Positions 34,519-47,406 of a DNA stretch of 64,000 nt are shown here, one piece after another. The DNA is from Microvirga sp. 3-52 (lineage in GTDB: Bacteria; Pseudomonadota; Alphaproteobacteria; Rhizobiales; Beijerinckiaceae). The translations under genes and the position numbers were made by a program. The first letter of the stretch is position 1. The number at the start of each line of letters is the position of its first letter. The notes beneath the pieces were generated by a model. The model worked only from the letters and a program-made list of their open reading frames with translations. It was not told where the DNA came from and did not search any database. Location of the stretch: assembly GCF_018383585.1 (NCBI RefSeq), contig NZ_JAHAMK010000006.1, positions 204,070 to 268,069 of the forward strand, written 5' to 3'.

Positions 34519-35553
34519 TCAGTTCACTTTGCGCTGGTCGGCAGCGGGCAAGAATTCCTCCGTGAACACGGCACCGACCTCAGGCTTCGCCTTGTAGGTG
34601 AAGGTCAGGCCGATCTGATCAAGGGCCTTGGCGAAGCGGTCCTTGTCGATGCCGCCGAAGCCGTTCTCCTTGACCCATGGGGTGATCATGTTCTGCTCCA
34701 GCACCATCTTGAGGCGCTCGAGCTCCACGTCCTTCTTGGCCACGTCGTTGCGCTTGATCACCGAATCGACCGCGCTCGAGGGGTCCTTCACCGTATCCTG
34801 CACGCCCTTCATGATCGCGCGCAGCAGGCCTTTCACGGCCTCCGGCTTCTCCTGGGCGAATTTCTGGGAAACGATGATGGTGTTCCCGTAGAGATCGACC
34901 CCGTAATCGCTCATGAGCATCACGACGATGTCGTCCGCCGGCACGCCGCGGGATTTCAGGTTGACGTAGGAGGACATGGAAAAGCCGAACACCGCATCCA
35001 CCTCGCCCTGCGCCAGCATGGGCTCGCGGACCGGGAAGCCCACATTCTCGAACTTCATGGTGGAATCATCGATCTTGTTGACGGCCTTGAAGATCGGCCA
35101 TTGCGCAAAGGCGCCATCGGCCGCGGGAGCGCCGAGCTTCTTGCCCTGAAGGCTCGACACCTCCTTGGAAATGCCGCGGCTCTTGCGTCCGATGATGGCG
35201 AAGGGCGGACGGTCGTAGATCACCATCACGGCCTTGATGTCGGTGCCCGGGTTCTCGTCGCGGAAGCGCACGAGAGAGTTCACGTCGCCGAAGCCCACAT
35301 CGTAGGTTCCGGAGGCCACGCGGGAGATCGGCTCGCGGGAGCCCGCCGCCGGATCGATCGTCACATCGAGCCCCTCGGCCTTGAAGTAGCCTTTGTCGAT
35401 CGCAACGGCGAAGGGGGCCGCCGGCCCTTCCCAGCGCCAGTCCAGGGAGAACCGCACCGGTGTCTGAGCCTGGGCGGAAGCGGACCCGAGAAGCACGGCG
35501 GCGCCCGCCAGCATCCCCTTGATCCATTTCGCCTTCGATCGATCCGCAAACAT
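34519..35553 (-). CDS. ABC transporter substrate-binding protein (NMT1/THI5-like)
   Basis: A 344-residue periplasmic binding protein with a signal peptide ('GMLAGAAVLLGSASAQAQ'). 'AIDKGYFKAEGLDVTI' and 'GTYDVGFGDVNSLVRF' are typical of the NMT1/SsuA/TauA/ThiY group, which bind sulfonates, nitrate, pyrimidines or aromatic compounds. The ligand cannot be named; no ssuD, tauD or thi gene is nearby and no TPP riboswitch is seen upstream. The ATG at 35553 has GAGGTGA upstream. Confidence 0.88.
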   Translation of the reverse strand: MFADRSKAKWIKGMLAGAAVLLGSASAQAQTPVRFSLDWRWEGPAAPFAVAIDKGYFKAEGLDVTIDPAAGSREPISRVASGTYDVGFGDVNSLVRFRDENPGTDIKAVMVIYDRPPFAIIGRKSRGISKEVSSLQGKKLGAPAADGAFAQWPIFKAVNKIDDSTMKFENVGFPVREPMLAQGEVDAVFGFSMSSYVNLKSRGVPADDIVVMLMSDYGVDLYGNTIIVSQKFAQEKPEAVKGLLRAIMKGVQDTVKDPSSAVDSVIKRNDVAKKDVELERLKMVLEQNMITPWVKENGFGGIDKDRFAKALDQIGLTFTYKAKPEVGAVFTEEFLPAADQRKVN

Positions 35554-35854
35554 CACCGTCACCTCTGATTTTATGGTCTGGAGCCCCGTGGCACTCTTTT
35601 CGGCCGCCTGACCGGTCCTTGACCATGCAATCAGATCGGCTCTCCGGGTCAAGTCTCTTGCCCGGGCATTCCTGCTCCCGGAGCAGGCACATGACGCAAA
35701 ATTGAGCAGGCGTTCTCAGCCTCAAGCCCCTTGACGGTTGCGGGAGGGCTTCCCACGTCGGTCCCATCGGCGCCCGGGCCCCTCTGGCAGGACGTAAGCA
35801 CGCGACTGTGATGTCGGAGCCGATGCTTGAACAGAAGCAATCAAAGGTCCGGTT
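35554..35854. other. 301-bp intergenic region between the ABC importer and terC
   Basis: Divergent promoters for the importer and terC must lie here. A hairpin CTGCTCCCGGAGCAG is at about 35670-35684. I looked for the yybP-ykoY manganese riboswitch that often precedes terC and for a TPP riboswitch toward the importer, and saw neither core motif. Confidence 0.5.
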
Positions 35855-36862
35855 ATGCCAGAATTCCTGCTTATGGAATGGCTGGGGAAGCCCGTCTGGA
35901 TGTGGACGGCTTTCCTGAGCCTTGTCGTTTTTCTCCTCGCTTTCGATCTCGGTGTCCTCAACAGGAAGGACAAGGAACTCGGCGTGAAGGAGAGCCTTCT
36001 CCTGTCCGCTTTCTATATCGGCATCTCGGTGCTCTTCGGCGCCTATATCTGGTGGTCGTTCGAGACCGGGCTCCTGGTAACCCAGGATGGCAGCCATGCG
36101 GGCATCGCCTACTTCACGGGCTTCTTCATCGAGAAGTCCCTGTCCATCGACAACGTTTTCGTGATCTCGCTGATCTTCAGCTATTTCGCGATCCCCCGAA
36201 AATACCAGTACCGCGCCCTTGTGTGGGGCATCATCGGCGTCATCATCCTGCGCGGCATCATGATCGCCCTGGGCGCCGCCTTGGTGCAGGAATATTCCTG
36301 GATTCTCTATGTTTTCGGCGCCTTCCTCATCGCGACGGGCATCAAGATGCTGGTCGTTCAGGAGAGCGATCCCGACATCGAGAAGAACCCGCTCGTTCGG
36401 TTCCTGCGCAAGCACATGCGGGTGACGAACCGTCTTCACGACCAGCGTTTCTTCGTGCGCGAGCCCGATCCGAAAACAGGGAGGATCGTCACCTGGGCGA
36501 CGCCGCTGTTCCTCGCTCTCGTGGTGATCAACGTCGCCGACCTGATCTTCGCGGTGGACTCGGTGCCGGCGATCTTCGCCATCACCACGGACACCTTCGT
36601 GGTCTACACGGCCAACATCATGGCGATCCTCGGCCTCCGGGCGCTCTATTTCGCGTTGGCCGCCATGGTGCACCGGTTCCACTACCTGAAATACGCCCTG
36701 GCGCTGGTGCTCGTCTTCATCGGCGGCAAGATCTTCTGGAACCAGATCGTGGGCAAGCTCGATCCCACCATCTCGCTCGGCGTCACACTCGCCCTGATCG
36801 CCGGGGGTGTCGTGTTCTCCCTCTGGAAGACGAAGAACGAGCCGGAAGCGATTTCCAGCTGA
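35855..36862 (+). CDS. terC: TerC family integral membrane protein
   Basis: A 335-residue membrane protein with about nine helices. 'FFIEKSLSIDNVFVISLIFSY' contains the TerC-typical acidic-Asn motif and 'VINVADLIFAVDSVPAIFAIT' is the second signature (DxxFAxDS). TerC/Alx proteins export manganese or support folding of exported proteins in metal stress. The ATG at 35855 is preceded by AAAGGTCCGG. Confidence 0.92.
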   Translation: MPEFLLMEWLGKPVWMWTAFLSLVVFLLAFDLGVLNRKDKELGVKESLLLSAFYIGISVLFGAYIWWSFETGLLVTQDGSHAGIAYFTGFFIEKSLSIDNVFVISLIFSYFAIPRKYQYRALVWGIIGVIILRGIMIALGAALVQEYSWILYVFGAFLIATGIKMLVVQESDPDIEKNPLVRFLRKHMRVTNRLHDQRFFVREPDPKTGRIVTWATPLFLALVVINVADLIFAVDSVPAIFAITTDTFVVYTANIMAILGLRALYFALAAMVHRFHYLKYALALVLVFIGGKIFWNQIVGKLDPTISLGVTLALIAGGVVFSLWKTKNEPEAISS

Positions 36863-36877
36863 GGCACCTTCTTTGAT

Positions 36878-36911
36878 CGTCATCACCGGCCTTGCGCCGG
36901 TGATTCCCATC
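36878..36911. repeat. Intergenic repeat family A, partial copy
   Basis: CGTCATCACCGGCCTTGCGCCGGTGAT keeps only the first hairpin of the repeat. It is immediately followed by a full family B copy. Confidence 0.75.
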
Positions 36912-36931
36912 TGCATTTCCAACCCCTCCGC

Positions 36932-37034
36932 CCTCATCCTGAGGAGGTCACGGAGTGACCGTCTCGAAGGAACTTCCAGAGTGCACCGGATCCTCCTTCG
37001 AGACGCAGCCTCACGGCTGCTCCTCAGGATGAGG
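36932..37034. repeat. Intergenic repeat family B, copy 2
   Basis: CCTCATCCTGAGGAGG..GTCTCGAAGGA on the left mirrors TCCTTCGAGAC..CTCCTCAGGATGAGG on the right, as at 22075-22181. It sits between convergent terC and putR. Confidence 0.85.
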
Positions 37035-37119
37035 TAAGAGGACGGAAAAGCGGCAAGGCGAAGATGGCAGGGCAACTCCCCGGATCGAGTCCGGGGACGG
37101 CCAGGACATGGTGCGGAGG

Positions 37120-37581
37120 TCACACAGGCAGCATGCCGTCGCTCTTCACCTCCTCCATCACCGCATAGGTGCGGGTCTCCTTCACGCCCGGGAGGGTGAG
37201 GAGGATCTCGCCGAGGAAGCGGCGATAGGCGGCCATGTCGGCCACGCGGGTCTTCACCAGGTAGTCGAAGCCGCCGGCCACCATGTGGCATTCCAGAACC
37301 TCGGGCGCCCGTTTCACGGCGGCGGCGAATTTCTCGAAAACGTCCGGAGTCGTCTTGTCGAGGGAGACTTCGACGAACACCAAAAGTTCGAGGCCGAGCC
37401 GGTGCGGATCGAGCCTCGCGCCATACCCGGCAATGACACCGTCCCGCTGCAGGCGCTTCACGCGCTCACCCGTGGAGGTGGGCGACAGCCCCACCTTTTC
37501 GGCAAGCTCCACGGTGGCGATGCGGCCATCGGCCTGGAGAGCTTTGAGGATCTTGCGATCGATCCGGTCCAAATCCGTCAT
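37120..37581 (-). CDS. putR: Lrp/AsnC family regulator, probable proline-responsive PutR
   Basis: A 153-residue Lrp/AsnC regulator. The N-terminal helix-turn-helix ('RIDRKILKALQADGRIATVE', 'LAEKVGLSPTSTGERVKRLQ') is followed by the RAM ligand domain ('HMVAGGFDYLVKTRV', 'LPGVKETRTYAVMEEVK'). It is divergent from putA with a 113-bp gap, the arrangement of PutR activators that respond to proline. ATG 37581 has AGGAAG at a good distance; a GTG two codons earlier is possible. Confidence 0.88.
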   Translation of the reverse strand: MTDLDRIDRKILKALQADGRIATVELAEKVGLSPTSTGERVKRLQRDGVIAGYGARLDPHRLGLELLVFVEVSLDKTTPDVFEKFAAAVKRAPEVLECHMVAGGFDYLVKTRVADMAAYRRFLGEILLTLPGVKETRTYAVMEEVKSDGMLPV

Positions 37582-37618
37582 TTTCACGGTCTTCCTGCAT
37601 TCTTGCCACCGCTATTAA

Positions 37619-37639
37619 GGCAAAATCGGCAATTTCGCC
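37619..37639. promoter_or_regulatory. Candidate PutR/Lrp operator
   Basis: GGCAAAATCGGCAATTTCGCC is a partial dyad (GGCNAAA...TTTNGCC) in the putR-putA intergenic region, the size and A/T-centred shape of Lrp-family sites. Confidence 0.4.
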
Positions 37640-37694
37640 ATCGAAACGCGGCCGCCGGCCTCATATATTCCATGAAACATCCAGAGGATTTACC

Positions 37695-40600
37695 ATGAGC
37701 CCTGCCCCCGGCACCGCCCTGCCCTTCAACCCGCCCTTCGCGGAAGACGACAGGGCTCTCGCTGCCCGCCTTCTTGCCGGCGCGCGGCTCTCGCCGGAGC
37801 GGGAGACACGCGTGGACGAGCAGGCCACCCGCCTAATCGAGGCGATCCGCGCCAAGGGCGGCGGGCTCGGCGGCGTCGAGGAGATGCTGCGGGAATATGC
37901 GCTTTCCACCGAGGAAGGCCTCGCCCTGATGGTTCTCGCCGAGGCTCTGCTACGGGTGCCGGATGGGGCCACCGCCGACCGGTTGATCGAGGACAAGCTG
38001 GGTCAGGCCGATTTCGCCGGTCACGAGTCGAAGTCGGATGCCTTCCTCGTGTCGGCCTCCGCCTGGGCGCTCGGCATCACGGCGCGCATCATCCAGCCCG
38101 GCGAGACGCCGGAGAGCATTCTCGGCCAGCTCACCAAGCGCCTCGGCCTTCCCGCTGTGCGAACGGCCACCCGTCAGGCCATGCGGGTGATGGGCAACCA
38201 CTTCGTGCTCGGCCAGACCATCGAGGAGGCGTTGAAGCGCGCCACGTCGTCCAAGGGCCGCCTCTACCGCTATTCCTTCGACATGCTGGGCGAAGGCGCC
38301 CGCACCGCCGATGATGCCCGCCGCTATTTCGAGTCCTACGCCTCCGCCATCGACGCCATCGGCCGCTCCGCCGGGAACGAGCCGCTGCCGAATCGGCCCG
38401 GGATCTCGGTGAAGCTCTCGGCCCTTCATCCGCGCTACGAGGCCACAAGCCGTGAGCGGGTCATGCGCGAGCTGGTACCGCTCGTGATCGAACTGGCGCG
38501 ACAAGCGAAGTCCTACGATCTCAACTTCACCGTCGATGCCGAGGAGGCCGACCGGCTCGAACTCTCGCTCGAGGTGATCGAAGCCGTGCTCGCCGATCCT
38601 TCGCTCGCCGACTGGAAGGGCTTCGGCCTCGCCATCCAGGCCTATCAGAAGCGGGCCGGATCGGTGGTCGACGCCATCGCGGCCATGGCGGAGCGCTATG
38701 ACCGTCAGCTCATGGTGCGCCTCGTGAAGGGCGCCTATTGGGACACGGAGGTGAAGCGTGCCCAGGAGCGCGGCCTCGACGATTATCCGGTCTTCACCCG
38801 GAAGGCGATGACGGATCTGCACTACATAGCCTGTGCCGAGAAGATGCTGTCCTTGCGCCCGCGCATCTATCCGCAATTCGCCACGCACAATGCACTGACC
38901 GTCGCGTCCATCATCGAGCGCGCCGGCGGCACGGAGGGCTATGAGTTCCAGCGCCTGCACGGCATGGGCGAGGCGCTCTACGCGCGCCTGCTGGAGGACA
39001 ATCCGGGCCTCGCCTGCCGCGCCTACGCGCCGGTGGGCGGCCATCGCGATCTTCTCGCCTATCTCGTGCGTCGTCTGTTGGAGAACGGCGCGAATTCCTC
39101 CTTCGTGTCGGTCGCGGCCGATACCAACGTCCCGGTCCAGTCCCTCTTGAAGCGTCCGGCCGACATCATCGTGTCCGCCGACAAGGCGCGTCATCCCAAG
39201 CTTCCCCTGCCGCGCGATCTCTATGGCCCCGAGCGCGCCAATTCGAAGGGCGTGGAGTTCGGCCACCAGGCCTCGCTCGACGCGCTCCTCGCCGAGATCA
39301 AGCGCAGCGCGCAGAGCTTCAAGGCCGAGCCGCTGATCGACGGCAAAGCGGCATCCGGTACCTCCCGGCCTGTCGTCAGTCCCATCGACGGCACGACGGT
39401 GGCCGGCCACGTGACCGAAGCCTCACCGGAGGTGGCCGACCGCGCCATGGCGGCGGCGCAGGCGGGCTTCGCCCAGTGGAGCCGCACGGATGCGAATGCC
39501 CGCGCCAAGGCACTCCAGCGCGCCGCCGATCTGCTGGAGGAACGACGCGGTGCGCTGCTCTACCTGCTGCAGGTCGAAGCCGGCAAGACCCTCGACGATG
39601 CGCTCTCGGAAGTGCGCGAAGCGGTCGATTTCCTGCGCTACTATGCCGTTCAGGGCCGCACCTTGTTCGGCTCGGGCGAAGCGATGCCCGGGCCCACGGG
39701 CGAGAGCAACGTGCTCCGCCTGCGTGGGCGTGGCGTCTTCGTGGCGATCTCGCCCTGGAACTTTCCCCTCGCGATCTTCCTCGGCCAGGTCAGCGCCGCG
39801 CTGATGGCGGGCAACGCGGTGGTGGCGAAACCCGCCGAGCAGACGCCGCTGGTCGCCGATCTTGCCGTGCGCATCCTGCACGAGGCGGGCGTGCCGAAGA
39901 CGGCGCTTCACCTCGTGCCGGGCGACGGCCGCGTGGGTGCGCGTCTCGTGGAGCACAAGGATGTCGCCGGCGTAGTCTTCACGGGCTCGACCGAGGTGGC
40001 GCGCATCATCAATCGAACGCTCGCCAACAAGGATGCGGCCATCGTGCCGCTGATCGCCGAGACCGGCGGCATCAACGCGATGATCGTGGATGCAACCGCT
40101 CTCCCTGAGCAGGTCGCCGACGATGTGGTGACCTCGGCGTTCCGATCGGCCGGGCAACGCTGCTCCGCCCTGCGGCTGCTCTGCGTGCAGGACGATGTGG
40201 CCGATCGCATGATCGAGATGATCGCCGGCAATGCGCGCGAATTGAAGATCGCCGATCCCCGTGAAATCTCGACCCATGTGGGCCCGGTGATCGACCGCGA
40301 GGCGAAGGAGAAGCTCGACGCGCATATCGACGCGATGAAGCGCTCGTCCAAAGTGCATTACGCCGGTGAGGCACCGGCCACCGGGACCTATGTCGGGCCG
40401 CACATCTTCGAGCTGGGCAAGCCCCATGATCTCGCGCAGGAAGTGTTCGGTCCAGTTTTGCACGTGGTGCGCTATAAAGCGGACCGCCTGGAAGGCGTGC
40501 TGCGGGCCATTGAGGGCACCGGTTATGGCCTGACCCTCGGCGTCCATTCGCGCATCGATGCGACCGTGGAGCGTGTGGTGCAGGCTCTGTCAGTGGGCAA

Positions 40601-40790
40601 TGTCTATGTGAACCGCAACATGATCGGCGCGGTGGTCGGCGTCCAGCCCTTCGGCGGACATGGCCTTTCCGGCACGGGTCCGAAGGCCGGCGGTCCGCAC
40701 TACCTCCTGCGCTTCGCCACCGAGCAGACGGTGACGATCAACACCGCGGCTGCCGGCGGCAACGCGAACCTGATCGCCATGGGGGAGTAG
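37695..40790 (+). CDS. putA: Bifunctional proline dehydrogenase / P5C (glutamate semialdehyde) dehydrogenase
   Basis: A 1031-residue enzyme that oxidises proline to glutamate in two steps using FAD and NAD. Residues ~60-470 are the proline dehydrogenase barrel ('LSALHPRYEATSRERVMREL', 'LMVRLVKGAYWDTEVKRAQ', 'FATHNALTVASI'). Residues ~540-1010 are the aldehyde dehydrogenase: 'ISPWNFPLAIFLGQ', the general-base Glu in 'IAETGGINAMIVD' and the nucleophile Cys in 'SAGQRCSALRLLC'. The protein starts directly with the alpha domain and lacks the ribbon-helix-helix repressor domain of E. coli PutA, so control falls to putR next door. Confidence 0.96.
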   Translation: MSPAPGTALPFNPPFAEDDRALAARLLAGARLSPERETRVDEQATRLIEAIRAKGGGLGGVEEMLREYALSTEEGLALMVLAEALLRVPDGATADRLIEDKLGQADFAGHESKSDAFLVSASAWALGITARIIQPGETPESILGQLTKRLGLPAVRTATRQAMRVMGNHFVLGQTIEEALKRATSSKGRLYRYSFDMLGEGARTADDARRYFESYASAIDAIGRSAGNEPLPNRPGISVKLSALHPRYEATSRERVMRELVPLVIELARQAKSYDLNFTVDAEEADRLELSLEVIEAVLADPSLADWKGFGLAIQAYQKRAGSVVDAIAAMAERYDRQLMVRLVKGAYWDTEVKRAQERGLDDYPVFTRKAMTDLHYIACAEKMLSLRPRIYPQFATHNALTVASIIERAGGTEGYEFQRLHGMGEALYARLLEDNPGLACRAYAPVGGHRDLLAYLVRRLLENGANSSFVSVAADTNVPVQSLLKRPADIIVSADKARHPKLPLPRDLYGPERANSKGVEFGHQASLDALLAEIKRSAQSFKAEPLIDGKAASGTSRPVVSPIDGTTVAGHVTEASPEVADRAMAAAQAGFAQWSRTDANARAKALQRAADLLEERRGALLYLLQVEAGKTLDDALSEVREAVDFLRYYAVQGRTLFGSGEAMPGPTGESNVLRLRGRGVFVAISPWNFPLAIFLGQVSAALMAGNAVVAKPAEQTPLVADLAVRILHEAGVPKTALHLVPGDGRVGARLVEHKDVAGVVFTGSTEVARIINRTLANKDAAIVPLIAETGGINAMIVDATALPEQVADDVVTSAFRSAGQRCSALRLLCVQDDVADRMIEMIAGNARELKIADPREISTHVGPVIDREAKEKLDAHIDAMKRSSKVHYAGEAPATGTYVGPHIFELGKPHDLAQEVFGPVLHVVRYKADRLEGVLRAIEGTGYGLTLGVHSRIDATVERVVQALSVGNVYVNRNMIGAVVGVQPFGGHGLSGTGPKAGGPHYLLRFATEQTVTINTAAAGGNANLIAMGE

Positions 40791-40834
40791 CGCGGCCACG
40801 CGCGGCCTCCATCGTCCGTACGGCGCCTCCTCCC

Positions 40835-40925
40835 CGTCATCACTGGCCTTGTGCCGGTGATCCCGATTATCTGAAACGCTGCGCTCTTCGGCTAGGGATG
40901 GCGGGGTCGAGCCCGGCCATGACGT
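40835..40925. repeat. Intergenic repeat family A, copy 3
   Basis: ATCACTGGCCTTGTGCCGGTGATCCCGATT at the left and GGGATGGCGGGGTCGAGCCCGGCCATGAC at the right, slightly degenerate. It lies between convergent putA and the 2H phosphoesterase gene. Confidence 0.82.
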
Positions 40926-40933
40926 GTTGCATA

Positions 40934-41449
40934 TCAGCGGGCCGTAAAGCCGAATCTGCCGACCCTCTCCCATGGCCCGCCGCGATACCACCATAGCTCC
41001 AGCCCGACAGCCGCAACCTGGAACGGTTGGAAGCCGTCGCTCAATTCTTCCAGGAGAGCCCGCGCCTGTGTGGGATCGACCTTGTTCTGCACCGTTACAT
41101 GCGGCTGGTGGTTCTGACGATCCTGCGGCTTGAGCCAGTCATTCCATCGCAAGGCCAAAGCCCGGCGCATGTCCGTCAGCTCGGCGGCTTCCAGCATGTA
41201 GGCGACGCCGCGCCCGAGGGAGCGCAGGCCTGTCACGTCGAGCATGAAAGGTTGCCGGCGTGAGGCGCACGCCTCGATGTCGTGCTGAATGGAAGCAAGG
41301 TGCTCGCCGGGCAAGTTGTGAAACAGCGTCAGATGGGCCGGGATGAAGTTCCGCTCAGTCGGAAAGTAGCGCCGTCTCTGCTCGTCGAAGAAGGCGAAGG
41401 AGCGTTCGTCGAGCTGGAGCGTCAGGATGAGCGGTGCGGCGTGGTCCAT
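40934..41449 (-). CDS. 2'-5' RNA ligase superfamily (2H phosphoesterase) protein
   Basis: A 171-residue protein with the two 2H motifs, 'AHLTLFHNL' and 'PHVTVQNKV' (HxT/S-x). Fold members act as 2'-5' RNA ligases or cyclic phosphodiesterases. The precise substrate is unknown. ATG at 41449; the next codon upstream is TTG and less likely. Its start codon abuts the atp operon terminator. Confidence 0.85.
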   Translation of the reverse strand: MDHAAPLILTLQLDERSFAFFDEQRRRYFPTERNFIPAHLTLFHNLPGEHLASIQHDIEACASRRQPFMLDVTGLRSLGRGVAYMLEAAELTDMRRALALRWNDWLKPQDRQNHQPHVTVQNKVDPTQARALLEELSDGFQPFQVAAVGLELWWYRGGPWERVGRFGFTAR

Positions 41450-41450
41450 C

Positions 41451-41478
41451 AAAGAAAAACCCGGCTCGGGGCCGGGTT
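41451..41478 (-). terminator. Rho-independent terminator of the atp operon
   Basis: On the minus strand, AACCCGGC (41478-41471) pairs with GCCGGGTT (41465-41458), followed by TTTTTC. It lies ten bases past the atpC stop. Confidence 0.9.
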
Positions 41479-41487
41479 GTTTCAGAC

Positions 41488-41889
41488 TTAGAAGTTCAGG
41501 GCAGCCTTGGCTTCGCGCAGCTGCGCGATGGCCGATTCGGCGGCGTGCTTGGCGGCCGGTTCGTTGGTGGCGTCGTAATGCATTTCGGCCGTCAGGATTT
41601 CCTGATCGAGGATATCCTGGGTCAGCTCTTCCTCAGGGAGAGCGCGCTCGGCCAAAACCGTGAGACCGTTCTGGTTCACGTCGGCAAAGCCGCCGCGCAC
41701 AAGCACCCGCCGGCCGTTGCCGGGCGTGCTGGTGACGACGAGGAACCCGGTCTTGAGGGTGGTCATCACCGGCGAATGGCCGGCCAGAACCGTCATGTCG
41801 CCCTCGGTCGCCGGCAGCACGACGGCATCGACGTCGCCGGAGAACAGCACACGCTCGGGAGAGACCAGTTCGAAAGTGAAGGTAGCCAT
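41488..41889 (-). CDS. atpC: ATP synthase F1 epsilon subunit
   Basis: A 133-residue epsilon subunit: 'FELVSPERVLFSGDVDAVVL' and 'MTVLAGHSPVMTTLKTGFL' are the beta-sandwich hallmarks, with a C-terminal helical part ('AAKHAAESAIAQLREAKAAL') that can inhibit the rotor. Last gene of the F1 operon, with 117 bases to atpD. Confidence 0.96.
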   Translation of the reverse strand: MATFTFELVSPERVLFSGDVDAVVLPATEGDMTVLAGHSPVMTTLKTGFLVVTSTPGNGRRVLVRGGFADVNQNGLTVLAERALPEEELTQDILDQEILTAEMHYDATNEPAAKHAAESAIAQLREAKAALNF

Positions 41890-42006
41890 CTGAGCTCCTC
41901 GTCATCCCGTCTCCGGTGAGCGGGTCGGGAATCGTTTGGGAGATACGCTTGGACAAGAACATCCCGGAGCGTGCGGGCACGGCTCCGGGATGCTGCTGAG
42001 TTTGAT

Positions 42007-44357
<2,351 letters not shown>

Positions 44358-44392
44358 CGAGCGGCCCTACCCTCTCCGGAAAACCGGCTGGA

Positions 44393-44409
44393 TCTTACGA
44401 GAAAGACTC

Positions 44410-44422
<13 letters not shown>
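44393..44422. repeat. 15-bp tandem duplication across the atpA stop codon
   Basis: TCTTACGAGAAAGAC occurs twice in tandem (44393-44407, 44408-44422). On the minus strand this doubles the last sense codons and stop of atpA (Ser-Phe-Ser-stop), so a second in-frame stop lies 15 bases after the first. Confidence 0.9.
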
Positions 44423-45938
<1,516 letters not shown>

Positions 45939-45939
<1 letters not shown>

Positions 45940-46511
45940 CAGCGGACCTCTTTCATCGCTAGACGAATGGAATTGAGTTTGGTGCGCACCGAGGCATCCA
46001 CCATGCGGGACCCCATCTTCACGATGAGACCGCCGATGAGGCTCGGGTCGATTTTGACGTCGACGGAGACGTCAGCCTTGGCGACGTCGCGCAGCGCCGC
46101 CTTGATTTCGTTCAGGATCGTGTCGGTCGGCGCTTCCGCCAGGGTGACCTGCGCCCGGACGATGCCCTTCGCGTCGGACACCAGATTCTGGTAGGCGCGG
46201 ATCATGTCGGGCAGTGCGAAGAGCCGGCGCTTGGACGCCACGAGGCGGATGAAATTGCCCGCAAGACCCGAAATGCCGGCCTTGTCGAGAAGGGCTCCGA
46301 TCGCGTTCGACTGCTCTTCAGCCGTGAAGATGGGGTTCTGGATCAGGCGCTGCAAGTCGGCGCTGCCGCGGATCATCTGATCGAAGCGGGCGAGGTCGCC
46401 GGCAACGGCGTCCACGGCATTCGCTTCCCGAGCGACCTCGAACAGCGCCGAAGCATAGCGCAATGCTACGCCCGACAGGAGGGGTCCTTCATGCGAACCG
46501 CTTTGCGCCAC
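45939..46511 (-). CDS. atpH: ATP synthase F1 delta subunit
   Basis: A 190-residue stator subunit: '[20 protein letters not shown]' and the C-terminal '[21 protein letters not shown]' are family-typical. A GTG at 46511 is taken as start, giving [14 protein letters not shown]; an in-frame reading to 46562 has an unlikely Arg/His-rich extension. First gene of the atpHAGDC operon. Confidence 0.93.
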
Positions 46512-46814
46512 GTAACCGTCTCTCTCGTGTCTTAACGGGCCTCGGACCGGGGCAGCCTGCAAACGAGGCCCTCGGGAAACCCGTCAGGTGTGGAAATGAG
46601 CCCGGAGCGAAAGCCTTCTCCGCCCGTCAGGCGAGGGTGCACTAGCATGGGTTTTTCTGAGGCGCAAGGCGAGCTGGGCCCTGTCTTGCCGGGAAAAACC
46701 GGCCCCCGGTGCAGGGAAAGGTCCGGAGCCGCTTCCTCTTGAGTGAAAGCAGCTCTTTTCCTTGCTGTGCGGCATTTCTTGACGGCGAGCCGGAACCGCC
46801 TCGCGAAGAATGCT
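46512..46814. other. 303-bp intergenic region upstream of the atp operon
   Basis: Contains the atpH promoter on the minus strand, probably near 46640-46680 (a TTGCGC box at about 46669-46664), and several short inverted repeats such as CCGGGAAAAACCGG-type sequence near 46690-46705. No gene is supported. Confidence 0.45.
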
Positions 46815-47375
46815 CTACAGTTCCAAGGTGGCAACTTCGCAGTTGGCAAGGGACCGTCCGGTCAGACGGCCGAAGAAGGTGCCATGGCCGACGACGGCGA
46901 TCATGGTCTCCGGCCGCTCGGCAAGCCATGAGCGGAACCGCTCGACCCGCTCCTCGAATACGTGGGTCGGCTCGTAGACGAAGCCCCGCTCGTTCACCTC
47001 GCCCTCGTTGTGCCACCACACTTCGTCCAGATGCCCGAAGGACAGATGGGGGAACTCCCGCGACAGATGGGAGACGGCCCGCCCCACGTCGCAGCTGCTC
47101 TCCAGATACTCGCGGTGGAGGCATTCCACGAGGATCGACGGAGAGGCGGGATGGTCCCCGAAGAGACCCATGGTGGTCTGGATCGCCCGGGTCAGCGGCG
47201 AGGTCACGACGAGCTCATAGGGATGCCGGCGCAGCTCGGGCGCCCGCTCGGCCACCTGCCGCCGGCCCAGCTCGGTCAGGGGCGCATCGATGTGGAGCGG
47301 ATCCTCGCCGGTCTCGGCGAAATGGGCATTGAAGGTGGATTGGCCGTGGCGGATGCAGTGGACGATCTTGGTCAT
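46815..47375 (-). CDS. Histidine phosphatase family protein (phosphoglycerate mutase-like)
   Basis: A 186-residue protein with the RHG motif 'HCIRHGQSTFNAHF', a second catalytic His in 'IAVVGHGTFFGRLTG', and 'LTELGRRQVAERAPEL' and 'VVTSPLTRAIQTTMGLF'. It dephosphorylates small substrates through a phospho-His. Substrate unknown. It lies 31 bases after priA in the same direction. Confidence 0.9.
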   Translation of the reverse strand: MTKIVHCIRHGQSTFNAHFAETGEDPLHIDAPLTELGRRQVAERAPELRRHPYELVVTSPLTRAIQTTMGLFGDHPASPSILVECLHREYLESSCDVGRAVSHLSREFPHLSFGHLDEVWWHNEGEVNERGFVYEPTHVFEERVERFRSWLAERPETMIAVVGHGTFFGRLTGRSLANCEVATLEL

Positions 47376-47406
47376 GGTGCCTTGTCTTGATGATGCTCTT
47401 GCTTGA

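Noticed and set aside
35554..35854. Possible yybP-ykoY riboswitch before terC or TPP riboswitch before the NMT1-type importer
   Set aside because: Neither core motif could be found by eye on either strand. A covariance-model search would decide; a significant hit would overturn this.
35066..37291. A 741-codon minus-strand frame across the ABC binding protein, the intergenic gap and terC
   Set aside because: It overlaps three supported features, and its sequence is Arg/Asp/Glu/His-rich with no domain.
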